From positions 1 through 20,648 of the forward strand of contig JAVVPL010000026.1 of NCBI GenBank assembly GCA_036655775.1: a stretch of DNA of 20,648 nucleotides, in the 5' to 3' direction. This document shows, in pieces, positions 7,232 through 15,314 of this stretch (position 1 is its first letter; the number at the start of each line of letters is the position of its first letter). Origin of the DNA: JAVVPL01 sp036655775 (GTDB lineage Bacteria; Bacteroidota; Bacteroidia; Bacteroidales; P3). Both the position numbers and the translations under genes were made by a program. Below the pieces are notes generated by a model that saw only the letters and a program-made list of their open reading frames with translations, ran no database searches and had not been told where the DNA came from.

Positions 7232-7957
7232 TTACTTTTTAGGCGTAAATTTTCTAAATCGTAGAGAAATCACGCCAAAGAAAGCTTCTTTAAATATCTT
7301 CTTACTCATTTTTGATTGTCCTTCCGTTCTATCGGTAAATACAATCGACACTTCTTTAATTTTAAAACCTAGTTTATAGGTAGTATATTTCATTTCTATT
7401 TGAAAAGCATAGCCCACAAACTTAACTTCATCTAGTTTTATTGCCTCTAATAAAGGACGCGTATAACAAACAAAGCCCGCGGTGGCATCCCCCACTTTCA
7501 TCCCCGTAATCAAACGAACATAAGCCGAAGCGTAATACGACATCAACACACGTCCAATGGGCCAGTTAACCACATTCACCACCCCATTCACATAGCGAGA
7601 ACCTATCGACATATCAGCCCCTTCTTTACAAGCAGCATACAGCCGTTCCAAATCGTCTGGATTGTGCGAAAAATCGGCATCCATCTCTATTATATAGTCA
7701 TATTTTTTTTCCAAAGCCCATTTAAAACCATGTATATACGCTGTACCCAAACCCAATTTTCCTTTGCGCTCTTCTATAAATAACTGTGCAGGAAATTCTT
7801 CCATCAAATGTTTTACAATGGCTGCCGTCCCATCGGGAGAATTATCTTCCACCACCAATACATCAAAACTTTTTGCCAAAGAAAAAACTTTTCGTATAAT
7901 CTTTTCTATATTTTCCTTTTCGTTGTAGGTAGGAATAATTACCAAAGTATCGTTCAT
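7232..7957 (-). CDS. Family 2 glycosyltransferase, polyprenol-phosphate mannose synthase (Dpm1-like)
   Basis: The 241-residue protein is a GT2 enzyme of the dolichol/polyprenol phosphate mannose synthase type. It would transfer a hexose, typically mannose from GDP-mannose, to a lipid phosphate on the cytoplasmic face of the inner membrane. The N-terminal VIIPTYNEKENI block, VVEDNSPDGT, the DxD metal/nucleotide motif in EMDADFSHNP (Asp93 and Asp95) and the later SRYVNG block are all present. There is no C-terminal pair of transmembrane helices, so it resembles soluble Dpm1 rather than GtrB. The gene starts 24 nt after the nqrF stop and is probably the last gene of the nqr transcript. It ends just before the embedded terminator. 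Sugar donor specificity is an inference from family. Confidence 0.87.
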   Translation of the reverse strand: MNDTLVIIPTYNEKENIEKIIRKVFSLAKSFDVLVVEDNSPDGTAAIVKHLMEEFPAQLFIEERKGKLGLGTAYIHGFKWALEKKYDYIIEMDADFSHNPDDLERLYAACKEGADMSIGSRYVNGVVNVVNWPIGRVLMSYYASAYVRLITGMKVGDATAGFVCYTRPLLEAIKLDEVKFVGYAFQIEMKYTTYKLGFKIKEVSIVFTDRTEGQSKMSKKIFKEAFFGVISLRFRKFTPKK

Positions 7958-7981
7958 TGCGTATTGCTTTTGTAGAAATTC

Positions 7982-9239
7982 TTAATTTCCAAAATTATCA
8001 AAAGAGATCATGTTTTTAGGCACGCCTAAATTATCCAACATTTTTAAAATCGCATTGGTCATAGCTGCGGGTCCACACAAATAATATTCAATTTCATCAG
8101 GTTCCGTATGATTGTTTAAATAATTATCCAAAATTACTTGATGAATAAAGCCTGTATACCCAGTCCAATTATCTTCGGGTTGAGGATCTGAAAGTGCAAT
8201 GTGAAATTCAAAATTAGGATTTTCAGCTTGTATTTTATTGAAATCGTCTACATAAAACAACTCTTTCAACGAACGTCCACCATACCAAAAAGTAGCTTTT
8301 CTTTGTGTGTGTTTGGTACAAAATTGATCGAAAATATGCGAACGCATAGGTGCCATCCCTGCGCCACCGCCAATAAACATCATTTCTTTTTGCGTATCTN
8401 NNNNNNNNNGTATCTTTTACAAAGAATTCACCATAAGGTCCCGAAATGGTTACTTTATCACCAGGTTTACGAGAAAATATATAGGAAGAACAAATTCCAG
8501 GATTCACAGGCATCATCCCTCCTATTTTGCGATCAAAAGGAGGCGTTGCAATCCGAACGTTTAGCATAATGCGATCGTTTTCAGCAGGATGATTTGCCAT
8601 AGAATACGCACGAAAGATAGGCTCGGAATTTTTCATTTTCAAATTCCATAATTTCATTTTGTCCCAATCGGAACGATATTTTTCAGCTACATCAATTTGA
8701 GTTGCATAATCAATTTCACAAGCAGGAACATCAATTTGAATATAGCCTCCCGAACGGAAGTTGAGCGTTTCACCCGCAGGCAATTTTACCACAAATTCTT
8801 TAATAAAAGTGGCTACATTCTCGTTGGAAACCACTTCACATTCCCATTTTTTAATTCCAAAAACCTCTTCCGGAATTACGATTTTCAAATTGTTTTTTAC
8901 TTTTACTTGACATCCCAAACGCCAATGATCCGCTTGTTGTTTACGTGTAAAAAAGCCCACTTCTGTAGGCAATATACTACCTGCTCCCTCTAAAACTCTA
9001 CAACGACACATTCCGCAAGTACCCCCACCGCCACAAGCAGAGGGTAAAAATATTTTTTCTGCTGCCAAGGTGGACAACAACGAATTTCCAGTTTCAACAT
9101 CCAAGGATTTTTCATCATTAATAGTGATAGTTACTCTTCCTTGAGGTACTAATTTTTTGCGTGCATACAACAAAACCCCTACCAGTATCAACAATACAGA
9201 TAAAAAAACGGCAATGCTAAGCAAGATAATAATAAGCAT
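7982..9239 (-). CDS. nqrF: Na+-translocating NADH:quinone reductase subunit F, interrupted only by a spurious N gap
   Basis: NqrF is the NADH-oxidising entry subunit: electrons go from NADH to FAD and then to a 2Fe-2S centre. It has one N-terminal transmembrane helix (about residues 3-25). The ferredoxin-like domain has Cys69, Cys75, Cys78 and Cys110. FAD binding is marked by RAYS (residues 210-213), and the nucleotide pocket by GGGAGMAPMRSH. The sequence contains 10 Ns at 8400-8409 flanked on both sides by the same hexamer GTATCT (8394-8399 and 8410-8415). Removing the Ns and one hexamer copy joins FFVKD to TQKEMMFIGGG in one frame and gives a 413-residue protein of normal length. The gene is therefore intact. 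It follows nqrE by 49 nt with a hairpin in between; the glycosyltransferase gene follows after 24 nt. Confidence 0.96.
8400..8409. other. 10-N scaffold gap of wrong size (contig ends overlap by 6 bp)
   Basis: Ten Ns separate two contig ends that share the hexamer GTATCT. Collapsing this overlap restores nqrF exactly (1242 nt, 414 codons including the stop), so the real gap size is about minus 6 bases. Translating the sequence as given produces false frames on the upstream side of the gap. Confidence 0.93.
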
Positions 9240-9256
9240 AAGTCTTATCTTTTTAT

Positions 9257-9276
9257 GAAGATTTTTTAGAATCTTC
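9257..9276 (-). promoter_or_regulatory. Intra-operon hairpin between nqrE and nqrF
   Basis: GAAGATT and AATCTTC form a perfect 7-bp stem with a 6-nt loop. It ends 17 nt before the nqrF start codon, in the longest gap of the operon (49 nt; the other nqr gaps are 13-21 nt). On the minus strand it is not followed by a clean U-tract, so it is unlikely to terminate transcription. It could be a processing or stability element or tune nqrF translation; this is inference from position. Confidence 0.4.
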
Positions 9277-9288
9277 TATGATTTGTAA

Positions 9289-9906
9289 TTATAATTTTAT
9301 TCCTAAAAAACACATAAAAGCAATACCCATCAAACCGGTTACAATAAAGGTAATACCCAAACCCCGTAAAGGAGTTGGAATTTGAGAGTAATGAAGTTTT
9401 TCACGAATAGCGGCAATACCCACTATGGCCATCAACCAACCAATACCCGAACCAAGTCCAAAAACTGTTGCCTCTGCAACATTGGCATATTCACGTTCTT
9501 GCATAAATAGTGAAGCCCCTAAAATGGCACAGTTTACAGCAATTAGAGGAAGAAAAATACCTAAAGATGCGTATAAAGAAGGGGTAAATTTCTCTACTAC
9601 CATCTCCACCAATTGCACAATAGCGGCAATGATGGCAATAAACATAATAAAACTCAAAAAGCTTAAATCCACCTTGGCAAAATCGGGACTCAACCAAGAT
9701 AAAGCGCCTTTTTCCAACATATATTTATTCATAAGGTAATTGACAGGAACCGTAATCAATAATACAAAAACTACGGCAAGACCTAAACCTACCGAAGTTT
9801 TGACTGTTTTAGATACAGCCAAATATGAACACATGCCCAAAAAATAGGCAAAGATCATATTGTCAATAAAAATCGACTTTACAAATATATTTAATAAATT
9901 TTCCAT
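9289..9906 (-). CDS. nqrE: Na+-translocating NADH:quinone reductase subunit E
   Basis: NqrE (205 residues) is a six-helix inner-membrane subunit that, with NqrD, holds the intramembrane iron centre passing electrons from NqrF to NqrC. The two ligand cysteines expected from the family are present: Cys26 in GMCSYLAVS and Cys126 in VNCAILGAS. Two half-repeats with inverted topology are apparent from the paired Cys-bearing segments. The gene starts 20 nt after nqrD. Length and motifs are normal. Confidence 0.96.
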   Translation of the reverse strand: MENLLNIFVKSIFIDNMIFAYFLGMCSYLAVSKTVKTSVGLGLAVVFVLLITVPVNYLMNKYMLEKGALSWLSPDFAKVDLSFLSFIMFIAIIAAIVQLVEMVVEKFTPSLYASLGIFLPLIAVNCAILGASLFMQEREYANVAEATVFGLGSGIGWLMAIVGIAAIREKLHYSQIPTPLRGLGITFIVTGLMGIAFMCFLGIKL

Positions 9907-9926
9907 ATTCTAATTTGTCTTTTTTA

Positions 9927-10580
9927 TTAATTTTTCTCTTGTAATTCTGGATTCCGTGCTTTTTGAACCCATATAATTAAACCCACCACAATCAACGCCA
10001 TTGGAGGGAGTATAAATAAGCCATTATTTACATATCCAAATTCATAAAAACTTGTAGGAATTACTTGGAACGAAAGAATGGTACCCGAACCTAACAATTC
10101 TCGAATTGCGGCCACAATCACCAAGATAAGTCCATATCCAAGCCCATTTCCAAAACCATCTAAGAGCGCAGGCCAAGGTTTATTTGCCATAGCAAAAGCT
10201 TCCAAACGTCCCATCACTATACAGTTGGTAATAATCAAACCCACAAATACCGACAATTGCTTACTTACATCATATAAAAAGGCTTTCAGCATTTGATCTA
10301 CTACAATAACTAAGGCCGCAACCACAACCAATTGCACAATAATACGAATCCGTGGAGGAATGGTGTTTCGCATCAAGGAAATTATGAAATTGGAAAACCC
10401 AGTCACTACCGTAACCGACAAAGCCATGACTAAAGCGGGTTCCAATTGCACCGTCACTGCCAAACAAGAACAGATCCCCAACACTTGTACGGTTACGGGA
10501 TTGTTTTTATTCAATGGTAAAAACAATAGCTTTCTATTTTTTGTCGAAAAAAGAGGCTCTTTATTTTTTATTTCACTCAT
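9927..10580 (-). CDS. nqrD: Na+-translocating NADH:quinone reductase subunit D
   Basis: NqrD (217 residues) is the membrane partner and paralogue of NqrE in the Na+ pump. The iron-ligand cysteines are Cys37 (GICSCLAVT) and Cys120 (TNCIVMGR). A cytoplasmic N-terminal extension of about 25 residues precedes the first helix. The segment LLDGFGNGLGYGLILVIVAAIRELLGSGT is typical of the family. It lies 21 nt after nqrC and 20 nt before nqrE. Confidence 0.96.
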   Translation of the reverse strand: MSEIKNKEPLFSTKNRKLLFLPLNKNNPVTVQVLGICSCLAVTVQLEPALVMALSVTVVTGFSNFIISLMRNTIPPRIRIIVQLVVVAALVIVVDQMLKAFLYDVSKQLSVFVGLIITNCIVMGRLEAFAMANKPWPALLDGFGNGLGYGLILVIVAAIRELLGSGTILSFQVIPTSFYEFGYVNNGLFILPPMALIVVGLIIWVQKARNPELQEKN

Positions 10581-10601
10581 ATCAAAAATAACTAAAAATT
10601 A

Positions 10602-11426
10602 TTACTCTACTATACTTGCTTCGATCACGGCATTTAGTTGCACGCTATCATTCAAACTCACACTATCGGTGGAGGATAAATCGGTTTCCATTTGTTGTTT
10701 CAATTTTTGAAAATAATTTTCATAATTGGATAAACAAGTTTTAAGCATATCCGTCACGCCATTACTTGTAATTGTACCCCCCGAAATAGCATCTACGGCA
10801 TGTTGTACCGATATATTTCCATTTTTAACGCCTCCTTTAACCAATACTACCGACACAAATTCACCATTGGTATTAAAAATTTCTTTTCCTTTGAAAAAGG
10901 ATTGAAATTTAGGATCTGCAATTTCGGCACCCAATCCTGGGGTTTCTCCTTTATGGTCGAGAGTAACACCAATAATGGTATTCAAATCAGCTTTTAAAGC
11001 TAAATACCCCCAAATAGGCCCCCACAAACCTTTTCCTTGCAATGGAACTACATACATTTTTTCTGTATTGTTCTGACAAATAAATACAGGAAAAAGAGCT
11101 TGGTCTTTAGGTTTTGCTAATTCATCTTTTAAATTTACATCAAAAGCTCTTAGATTTCCTTTTTGCATACGTCCTTGGGCATAGACATCGCAAACATTAC
11201 CTTGTGCATTAACTAGGAGTTCTTCGGTAATGTACTGTTCATAGAGACTCACCGCATTGTCACTAGTTGATTCAATATCGGCTGAACGCAAAATATTTTG
11301 CATTTTTTCGATTTCTACATTTTTTGTTTGCATCGGTTGCAACAAGATCGCTGCCGTTGAAAGAACTGCGGCAACTACGGTCACAAGCACTGCGGTGTAA
11401 ACAAAGATATATTTATTTGAAAACAT
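10602..11426 (-). CDS. nqrC: Na+-translocating NADH:quinone reductase subunit C (covalent FMN)
   Basis: NqrC (274 residues) is anchored by one N-terminal helix (about residues 7-29) and exposes a periplasmic FMN domain. The flavinylation motif reads DAISGGTITSNGV, so the FMN-bearing residue is predicted to be Thr218. The usual Ala before this Thr is Gly here; as far as I recall this variant is common in Bacteroidetes and tolerated. Attachment needs an ApbE flavin transferase, which is not in this window. GLGAEI and the preceding LDHKGETPG block are typical. The C-terminus extends about 40 residues past the FMN motif with a Ser/Asp-rich tail. The gene sits 21 nt from both nqrB and nqrD. Confidence 0.95.
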   Translation of the reverse strand: MFSNKYIFVYTAVLVTVVAAVLSTAAILLQPMQTKNVEIEKMQNILRSADIESTSDNAVSLYEQYITEELLVNAQGNVCDVYAQGRMQKGNLRAFDVNLKDELAKPKDQALFPVFICQNNTEKMYVVPLQGKGLWGPIWGYLALKADLNTIIGVTLDHKGETPGLGAEIADPKFQSFFKGKEIFNTNGEFVSVVLVKGGVKNGNISVQHAVDAISGGTITSNGVTDMLKTCLSNYENYFQKLKQQMETDLSSTDSVSLNDSVQLNAVIEASIVE

Positions 11427-11447
11427 AATTATAATTTTTCTAGTTTA

Positions 11448-12608
11448 CTATTTATTTTGAGACTCTAAGGAACTTTGTTTTAAACGTTTTTCTCTACGTT
11501 TGATATTTTGATGAACCACTACATAGTCGATAAGAGGTGCAAATGTGTTCATAAACAAAATAGCAAGCATCATACCTTCAGGATAAGCGGGATTGAACAC
11601 CCGTATCAGTATAGCCAACACCCCCGTCAAAAACCCATAAATCAATTTACCCGTATTGGTTTGTGCCGAAGTAACTGGATCGCTAGCCATAAATACAGCT
11701 CCAAATAAAAAGCCACCCATTAATAATTGATATAAAGGGCCTATGTGCATTACGCTAGCCTCAGGTCCCGCACATAAATTTAATAACAAAGTCATACCTG
11801 CGCCTCCGAGAATTACCGAAAACATCACACGGAAACTAGCTATTCCCGTCCATAAAAGGATAATCGCACCCAAAAGAATACAAAACTTGGAAGTTTCACC
11901 CACCGAGCCAGGCATAAACCCCCAAAACATATCATGTAAACTAGGCAACAAATCTACTTGACCTCCACTTATTTTGGACAAAGCCGTAGCGCCCGAAAAA
12001 GCATCCGCTTTTTCAGCAATCCAAACTTTATCTCCCGACATTTGTGCTGGATAAGCAAAGAATAGAAAGGCGCGCGCAATTAAGGCTGGATTCCATATAT
12101 TCATTCCTGTACCTCCAAATACTTCCTTCCCAATTACAACGGCAAATGCAGTAGCTAAAGCAAGCATCCATAGCGGAGTATCGGGAGGGCATATCATCGG
12201 AATCAACATTCCCGTCACTAAAAAGCCTTCATTCACTTCATGTCCTCGTACTTGAGCAAAAGCAAATTCGATACCTAAACCCACCACATACGAAACCACA
12301 AGCATAGGGAAAACTTTACCTAAACCATACCAAAACATTTGTAAAAAATCCGTTTGTATACCTAAGGATAAAAAATGTTGGTACCCTACATTATACATTC
12401 CAAACAATAAAGCTGGAATTAAAGCAATTACCACAATCACCATTGCTCGCTTCATATCCATACTATCTCGAATATGTGTACCCAAACGGGTCACCTTATT
12501 GGGGACGAACAAAAAACTTTCAAATGCGTCAAAGGTAGAATGGAGTTTGGAAAAACGCCCCCCCTTTTCAAAATTGGGTTTTATTTTATCTATTAAATCT
12601 CTTAACAT
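11448..12608 (-). CDS. nqrB: Na+-translocating NADH:quinone reductase subunit B (covalent FMN, Na+ channel)
   Basis: NqrB is the ten-helix membrane core that carries a covalent FMN, riboflavin and the Na+ path. The flavinylation motif DAFSGATALS is present with its FMN-bearing Thr at residue 208, and the family block CPPDTPLWML precedes it. I place the start at ATG 12608 (MLRDLIDKIKPNF), which matches the family N-terminus and begins 13 nt after the nqrA stop. The frame also opens at 12641 with a lysine-rich lead of 11 residues that would overlap nqrA by 20 nt; this is less likely. From 12608 the protein has 386 residues, usual for Bacteroidetes NqrB and shorter than the Vibrio protein. Confidence 0.95.
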   Translation of the reverse strand: MLRDLIDKIKPNFEKGGRFSKLHSTFDAFESFLFVPNKVTRLGTHIRDSMDMKRAMVIVVIALIPALLFGMYNVGYQHFLSLGIQTDFLQMFWYGLGKVFPMLVVSYVVGLGIEFAFAQVRGHEVNEGFLVTGMLIPMICPPDTPLWMLALATAFAVVIGKEVFGGTGMNIWNPALIARAFLFFAYPAQMSGDKVWIAEKADAFSGATALSKISGGQVDLLPSLHDMFWGFMPGSVGETSKFCILLGAIILLWTGIASFRVMFSVILGGAGMTLLLNLCAGPEASVMHIGPLYQLLMGGFLFGAVFMASDPVTSAQTNTGKLIYGFLTGVLAILIRVFNPAYPEGMMLAILFMNTFAPLIDYVVVHQNIKRREKRLKQSSLESQNK

Positions 12609-12621
12609 AGTAGTCTTATTT

Positions 12622-13980
12622 TTATCCTTCAGTTTCTTCACGAATCAAATCAATGCCTTCACGAATAATTTGTTGAATATCTGTTTTAGAAATATCTATA
12701 TATTCACATAATGCAAAATCTTCAGGTACTACTTCGTAAATACCTAATTGCTCCATTGCATCAATATCTTTAGTAATACAAGCTTTTATTAGTTGTAAAG
12801 GATATATATCCATAGGGAATACCTTTTCAAATTCGCCCGTCATCACAAAAGCTCTTTGTCCTCCATTGAGATTGGTATCCATCTTATATTGTTTATGAGG
12901 AAATAACCAAGAAAAAAAGCTATGTGAAAAACTATAGCGATGCAATCCCAAAGTTAACCAACCCATAAAACGATAACGATTTCCTTCGGGTACCACACTA
13001 ATTAGATGATCGTAAAAACCCAAATAGCCAGAGGTTCCTATATTTGTCCCCGTCAACACATTGCCACTGATAATACGAGAATTGTCCGTAATTAAATTGT
13101 CGGCAAGCAGATACCCCACATTGACACCCGACAAAATACGATGATAGCCCGTACGTTTTACTTCCGAACCAGCCAAAGCCACAATTTTGGTAGCATCATA
13201 TTTTCCATCCATAAACAAATGCCCTATGGCTATTATATCTTGTGGATGTATATACCAAATTTCTTCTCCTTTGTTGATAGGCTCCAATTGTTGTACTTGT
13301 ACACTGATGTTTCCCGAAGGATGTGGACCTTCAAAATAATGAATTTCCACATGTTTTGAACGAATAAATACTTCCGAACTAGTACGTTTAGCATGCAAAT
13401 TCAAATGTATTTTCCCCTTAGTCAAAAAACGCACAGCCTCTATACCCGCTTGAAAAAACTCACCTCTTCCATGTACCATCACATCATAATCGGCAGCTAA
13501 AGGAGCAGTATCAAAACCTGAAATAAAAATAGCTTTAGGGGTATGCGAAGGATTGGCGATGATATCAAATGGACGTTGACGAATCATGGCCCATAGACCC
13601 GATGCCAATAAAAGTTCTTTTACTTTTTCAGTGTTGAGATCGGCTAGAGGACAAAGAGGGAAATTGACATATTCTACCTCTTGATCGGCATGAATACGCA
13701 CCTCTTCAATACGTCTTTTTTCTCCATAAACAATTTTTTGGATTTGCCCACTTACTGGTGAGGTAATTTGTATTCTTTCGTCATGTTTGTCGAAAAACAA
13801 AGGCGTTCCAGCAAGTACGCGCTCACCTTCTTTCACCATTAATTTAGGTCTTAAACCATAAAAATCGGTAGGTTTAACTGCATATTCCTCAAAAATAAGC
13901 GTGGGGGCACGTAAAGAACCATCCGCAATTCCTTGTATAGGAATATCTAAACCTTTTTTTATCTTAATTACATTTTCCAT
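12622..13980 (-). CDS. nqrA: Na+-translocating NADH:quinone reductase subunit A
   Basis: NqrA (452 residues) is the peripheral cytoplasmic subunit of the Na+ pump, linked to quinone reduction. It is the first gene of the operon. Recognisable blocks are IKIKKGLDIPIQG at the start, the biotinyl-lipoyl-like region (VKEGERVLAGTPLFFDK), and GSEVKRTGYHRILSGVNVG. I chose ATG 13980 over an in-frame ATG at 14004 for two reasons: the family begins at the MENVIKIKKG block, and the predicted promoter box at 14009-14002 would place the transcription start near 13995, downstream of 14004. The leader is then only about 15 nt. Confidence 0.95.
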   Translation of the reverse strand: MENVIKIKKGLDIPIQGIADGSLRAPTLIFEEYAVKPTDFYGLRPKLMVKEGERVLAGTPLFFDKHDERIQITSPVSGQIQKIVYGEKRRIEEVRIHADQEVEYVNFPLCPLADLNTEKVKELLLASGLWAMIRQRPFDIIANPSHTPKAIFISGFDTAPLAADYDVMVHGRGEFFQAGIEAVRFLTKGKIHLNLHAKRTSSEVFIRSKHVEIHYFEGPHPSGNISVQVQQLEPINKGEEIWYIHPQDIIAIGHLFMDGKYDATKIVALAGSEVKRTGYHRILSGVNVGYLLADNLITDNSRIISGNVLTGTNIGTSGYLGFYDHLISVVPEGNRYRFMGWLTLGLHRYSFSHSFFSWLFPHKQYKMDTNLNGGQRAFVMTGEFEKVFPMDIYPLQLIKACITKDIDAMEQLGIYEVVPEDFALCEYIDISKTDIQQIIREGIDLIREETEG

Positions 13981-14001
13981 AGTGTGTAGAAATTCAAACG
14001 G

Positions 14002-14009
14002 CAAAGGTA
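14002..14009 (-). promoter_or_regulatory. Bacteroidetes-type -7 box (TACCTTTG) for the nqr operon
   Basis: The minus strand reads TACCTTTG, matching TAnnTTTG. It is the only such box before nqrA and decides the nqrA start. There is no good -33 motif at the usual distance; upstream sequence is a run of A and T. It faces the spmAB -7 box 31 bp away and forms with it an 11-bp inverted repeat with one mismatch. Confidence 0.65.
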
Positions 14010-14040
14010 CATAATATTTTTTAATTTATAAAAAAACATG

Positions 14041-14048
14041 TACATTTG
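14041..14048 (+). promoter_or_regulatory. Bacteroidetes-type -7 box (TACATTTG) for the spmAB-plug-kinase operon
   Basis: TACATTTG matches TAnnTTTG and predicts transcription from about 14055, 22 nt before the chosen ATG at 14077. It also rules out an earlier in-frame ATG at 14038, which lies upstream of the box. A perfect palindrome ATGTACAT (14038-14045) overlaps the box. Confidence 0.6.
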
Positions 14049-14076
14049 CCTAAGGTTTTCAACATTTTTACAGAAT

Positions 14077-15297
14077 ATGATTTTAAATTACATTTGGATA
14101 TCTTTTTTCTTAATTGCATTCGTCGTGGCCGTTTTACATTTTGTACTTACGGGAGATGCAATGGTATTTAAGCAAATTATAGATTCCACCTTTGCAACTA
14201 CCAAATTGGCAGTTATGGATATAGCCCTCCCCTTAGCTGGCATTATGACCTTATGGCTCGGTTTGATGAATGTGGGCGAAAAAGCAGGCGCTATCCGTGT
14301 TTTATCACGTATTGTAGGTCCTTTTTTTCACAAACTATTTCCAGAAATTCCCGCCAATCATCCCGCCATTGGACAATTATTGTTGAACTTCTCTGCCAAT
14401 ATGTTGGGTTTGGACAATGCAGCCACTCCGCTGGGACTTAAAGCAATGGAAAGTATGCAGGAATTAAATCCGAAGAAAGAAACCGCAAGTAATGCACAAA
14501 TTATGTTTTTGGTAATCAATACCTCTGGACTTACCATTATTCCAATTGCGATTTTGGCGCAAAGAGCCTTATTGGGGGCAAGTGCACCCACCGATGTGTT
14601 TGTGCCTCTCCTTTTAGCAACTTTTTGTTCGACTATGGGAGGAATTATTTTTGTATCTATCAAGCAAAAAATCAATCTTTTCGATAAAACAATTTTAGCT
14701 TGGTTGGGAGGAATTACACTTTGTATTGGTTTACTTATGTGGTATTTTCTAAGCTTAGAGGAAGCGGAAGTATCACGGATGTCAAACATTATAGGTAATG
14801 GCGTACTTTTACTAATTATCACGGCGTTTATAGGAGGCGGACTTTATAAAAAAATTAATGTTTATGGAGCCAAAGACGGCTTTATGACTACCTTGAAAAT
14901 CATCCCCTATCTAATTGCCATGTTAGTTGGAATTGGCGTTTTTAGAGCCTCTGGAGCAATGGATTATTTAGTTGACGGAATTGCTTTTTGCTTTAATGCC
15001 ATAGGCTGTAATACCGATTTTGTAAATGCACTCCCCACGGCATTTATGAAACCGCTTAGTGGAAGTGGATCTAAAGCGATGATGATAGAAACCATGGTAA
15101 CTTATGGCCCCGATAGTTTTGTAGGCCGACTCTCCTGCTTATTTCAGGGTGCTGCCGATACTACTTTTTACATTATTGCGCTGTATTTTGGTTCTGTAGG
15201 CATTCGCAAAACTCGGTATTCGGTACAAGCAGGGCTTTTTGCTGATCTCGTGGGTGTAATTGCAGCTATTCTCATTGCTTATCTATTTTTTCATTAA
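14077..15297 (+). CDS. Fused spore maturation proteins SpmA-SpmB (nucleoside-recognition/Gate domains)
   Basis: The 406-residue integral membrane protein is an in-line fusion of SpmA-like and SpmB-like halves, each with a Gate (nucleoside recognition) domain. The SpmA half carries MDIALPLAGIMTLWLGLMNV and LLLNFSANMLGLDNAATPLG. The SpmB half starts near residue 260 (GFMTTLKIIPYLIAMLVGIG) and carries TAFMKPLSGSGSKAMM and SCLFQGAADTTFYI. Separate spmA and spmB affect spore-core dehydration in Firmicutes, but Bacteroidetes do not sporulate, and the substrate and role of the fused protein are unknown to me. The start at 14077 is set by the promoter box and gives a hydrophobic N-terminal helix straight away. 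The Plug-like gene follows after 17 nt. Confidence 0.88.
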   Translation: MILNYIWISFFLIAFVVAVLHFVLTGDAMVFKQIIDSTFATTKLAVMDIALPLAGIMTLWLGLMNVGEKAGAIRVLSRIVGPFFHKLFPEIPANHPAIGQLLLNFSANMLGLDNAATPLGLKAMESMQELNPKKETASNAQIMFLVINTSGLTIIPIAILAQRALLGASAPTDVFVPLLLATFCSTMGGIIFVSIKQKINLFDKTILAWLGGITLCIGLLMWYFLSLEEAEVSRMSNIIGNGVLLLIITAFIGGGLYKKINVYGAKDGFMTTLKIIPYLIAMLVGIGVFRASGAMDYLVDGIAFCFNAIGCNTDFVNALPTAFMKPLSGSGSKAMMIETMVTYGPDSFVGRLSCLFQGAADTTFYIIALYFGSVGIRKTRYSVQAGLFADLVGVIAAILIAYLFFH

Positions 15298-15314
15298 ATT
15301 TAAAATCTACAATC

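Noticed and set aside
14038..14076. Upstream ATG at 14038 as start of the SpmAB fusion
   Set aside because: It lies upstream of the predicted -7 box at 14041-14048, and the family N-terminus begins at the hydrophobic helix encoded from 14077.
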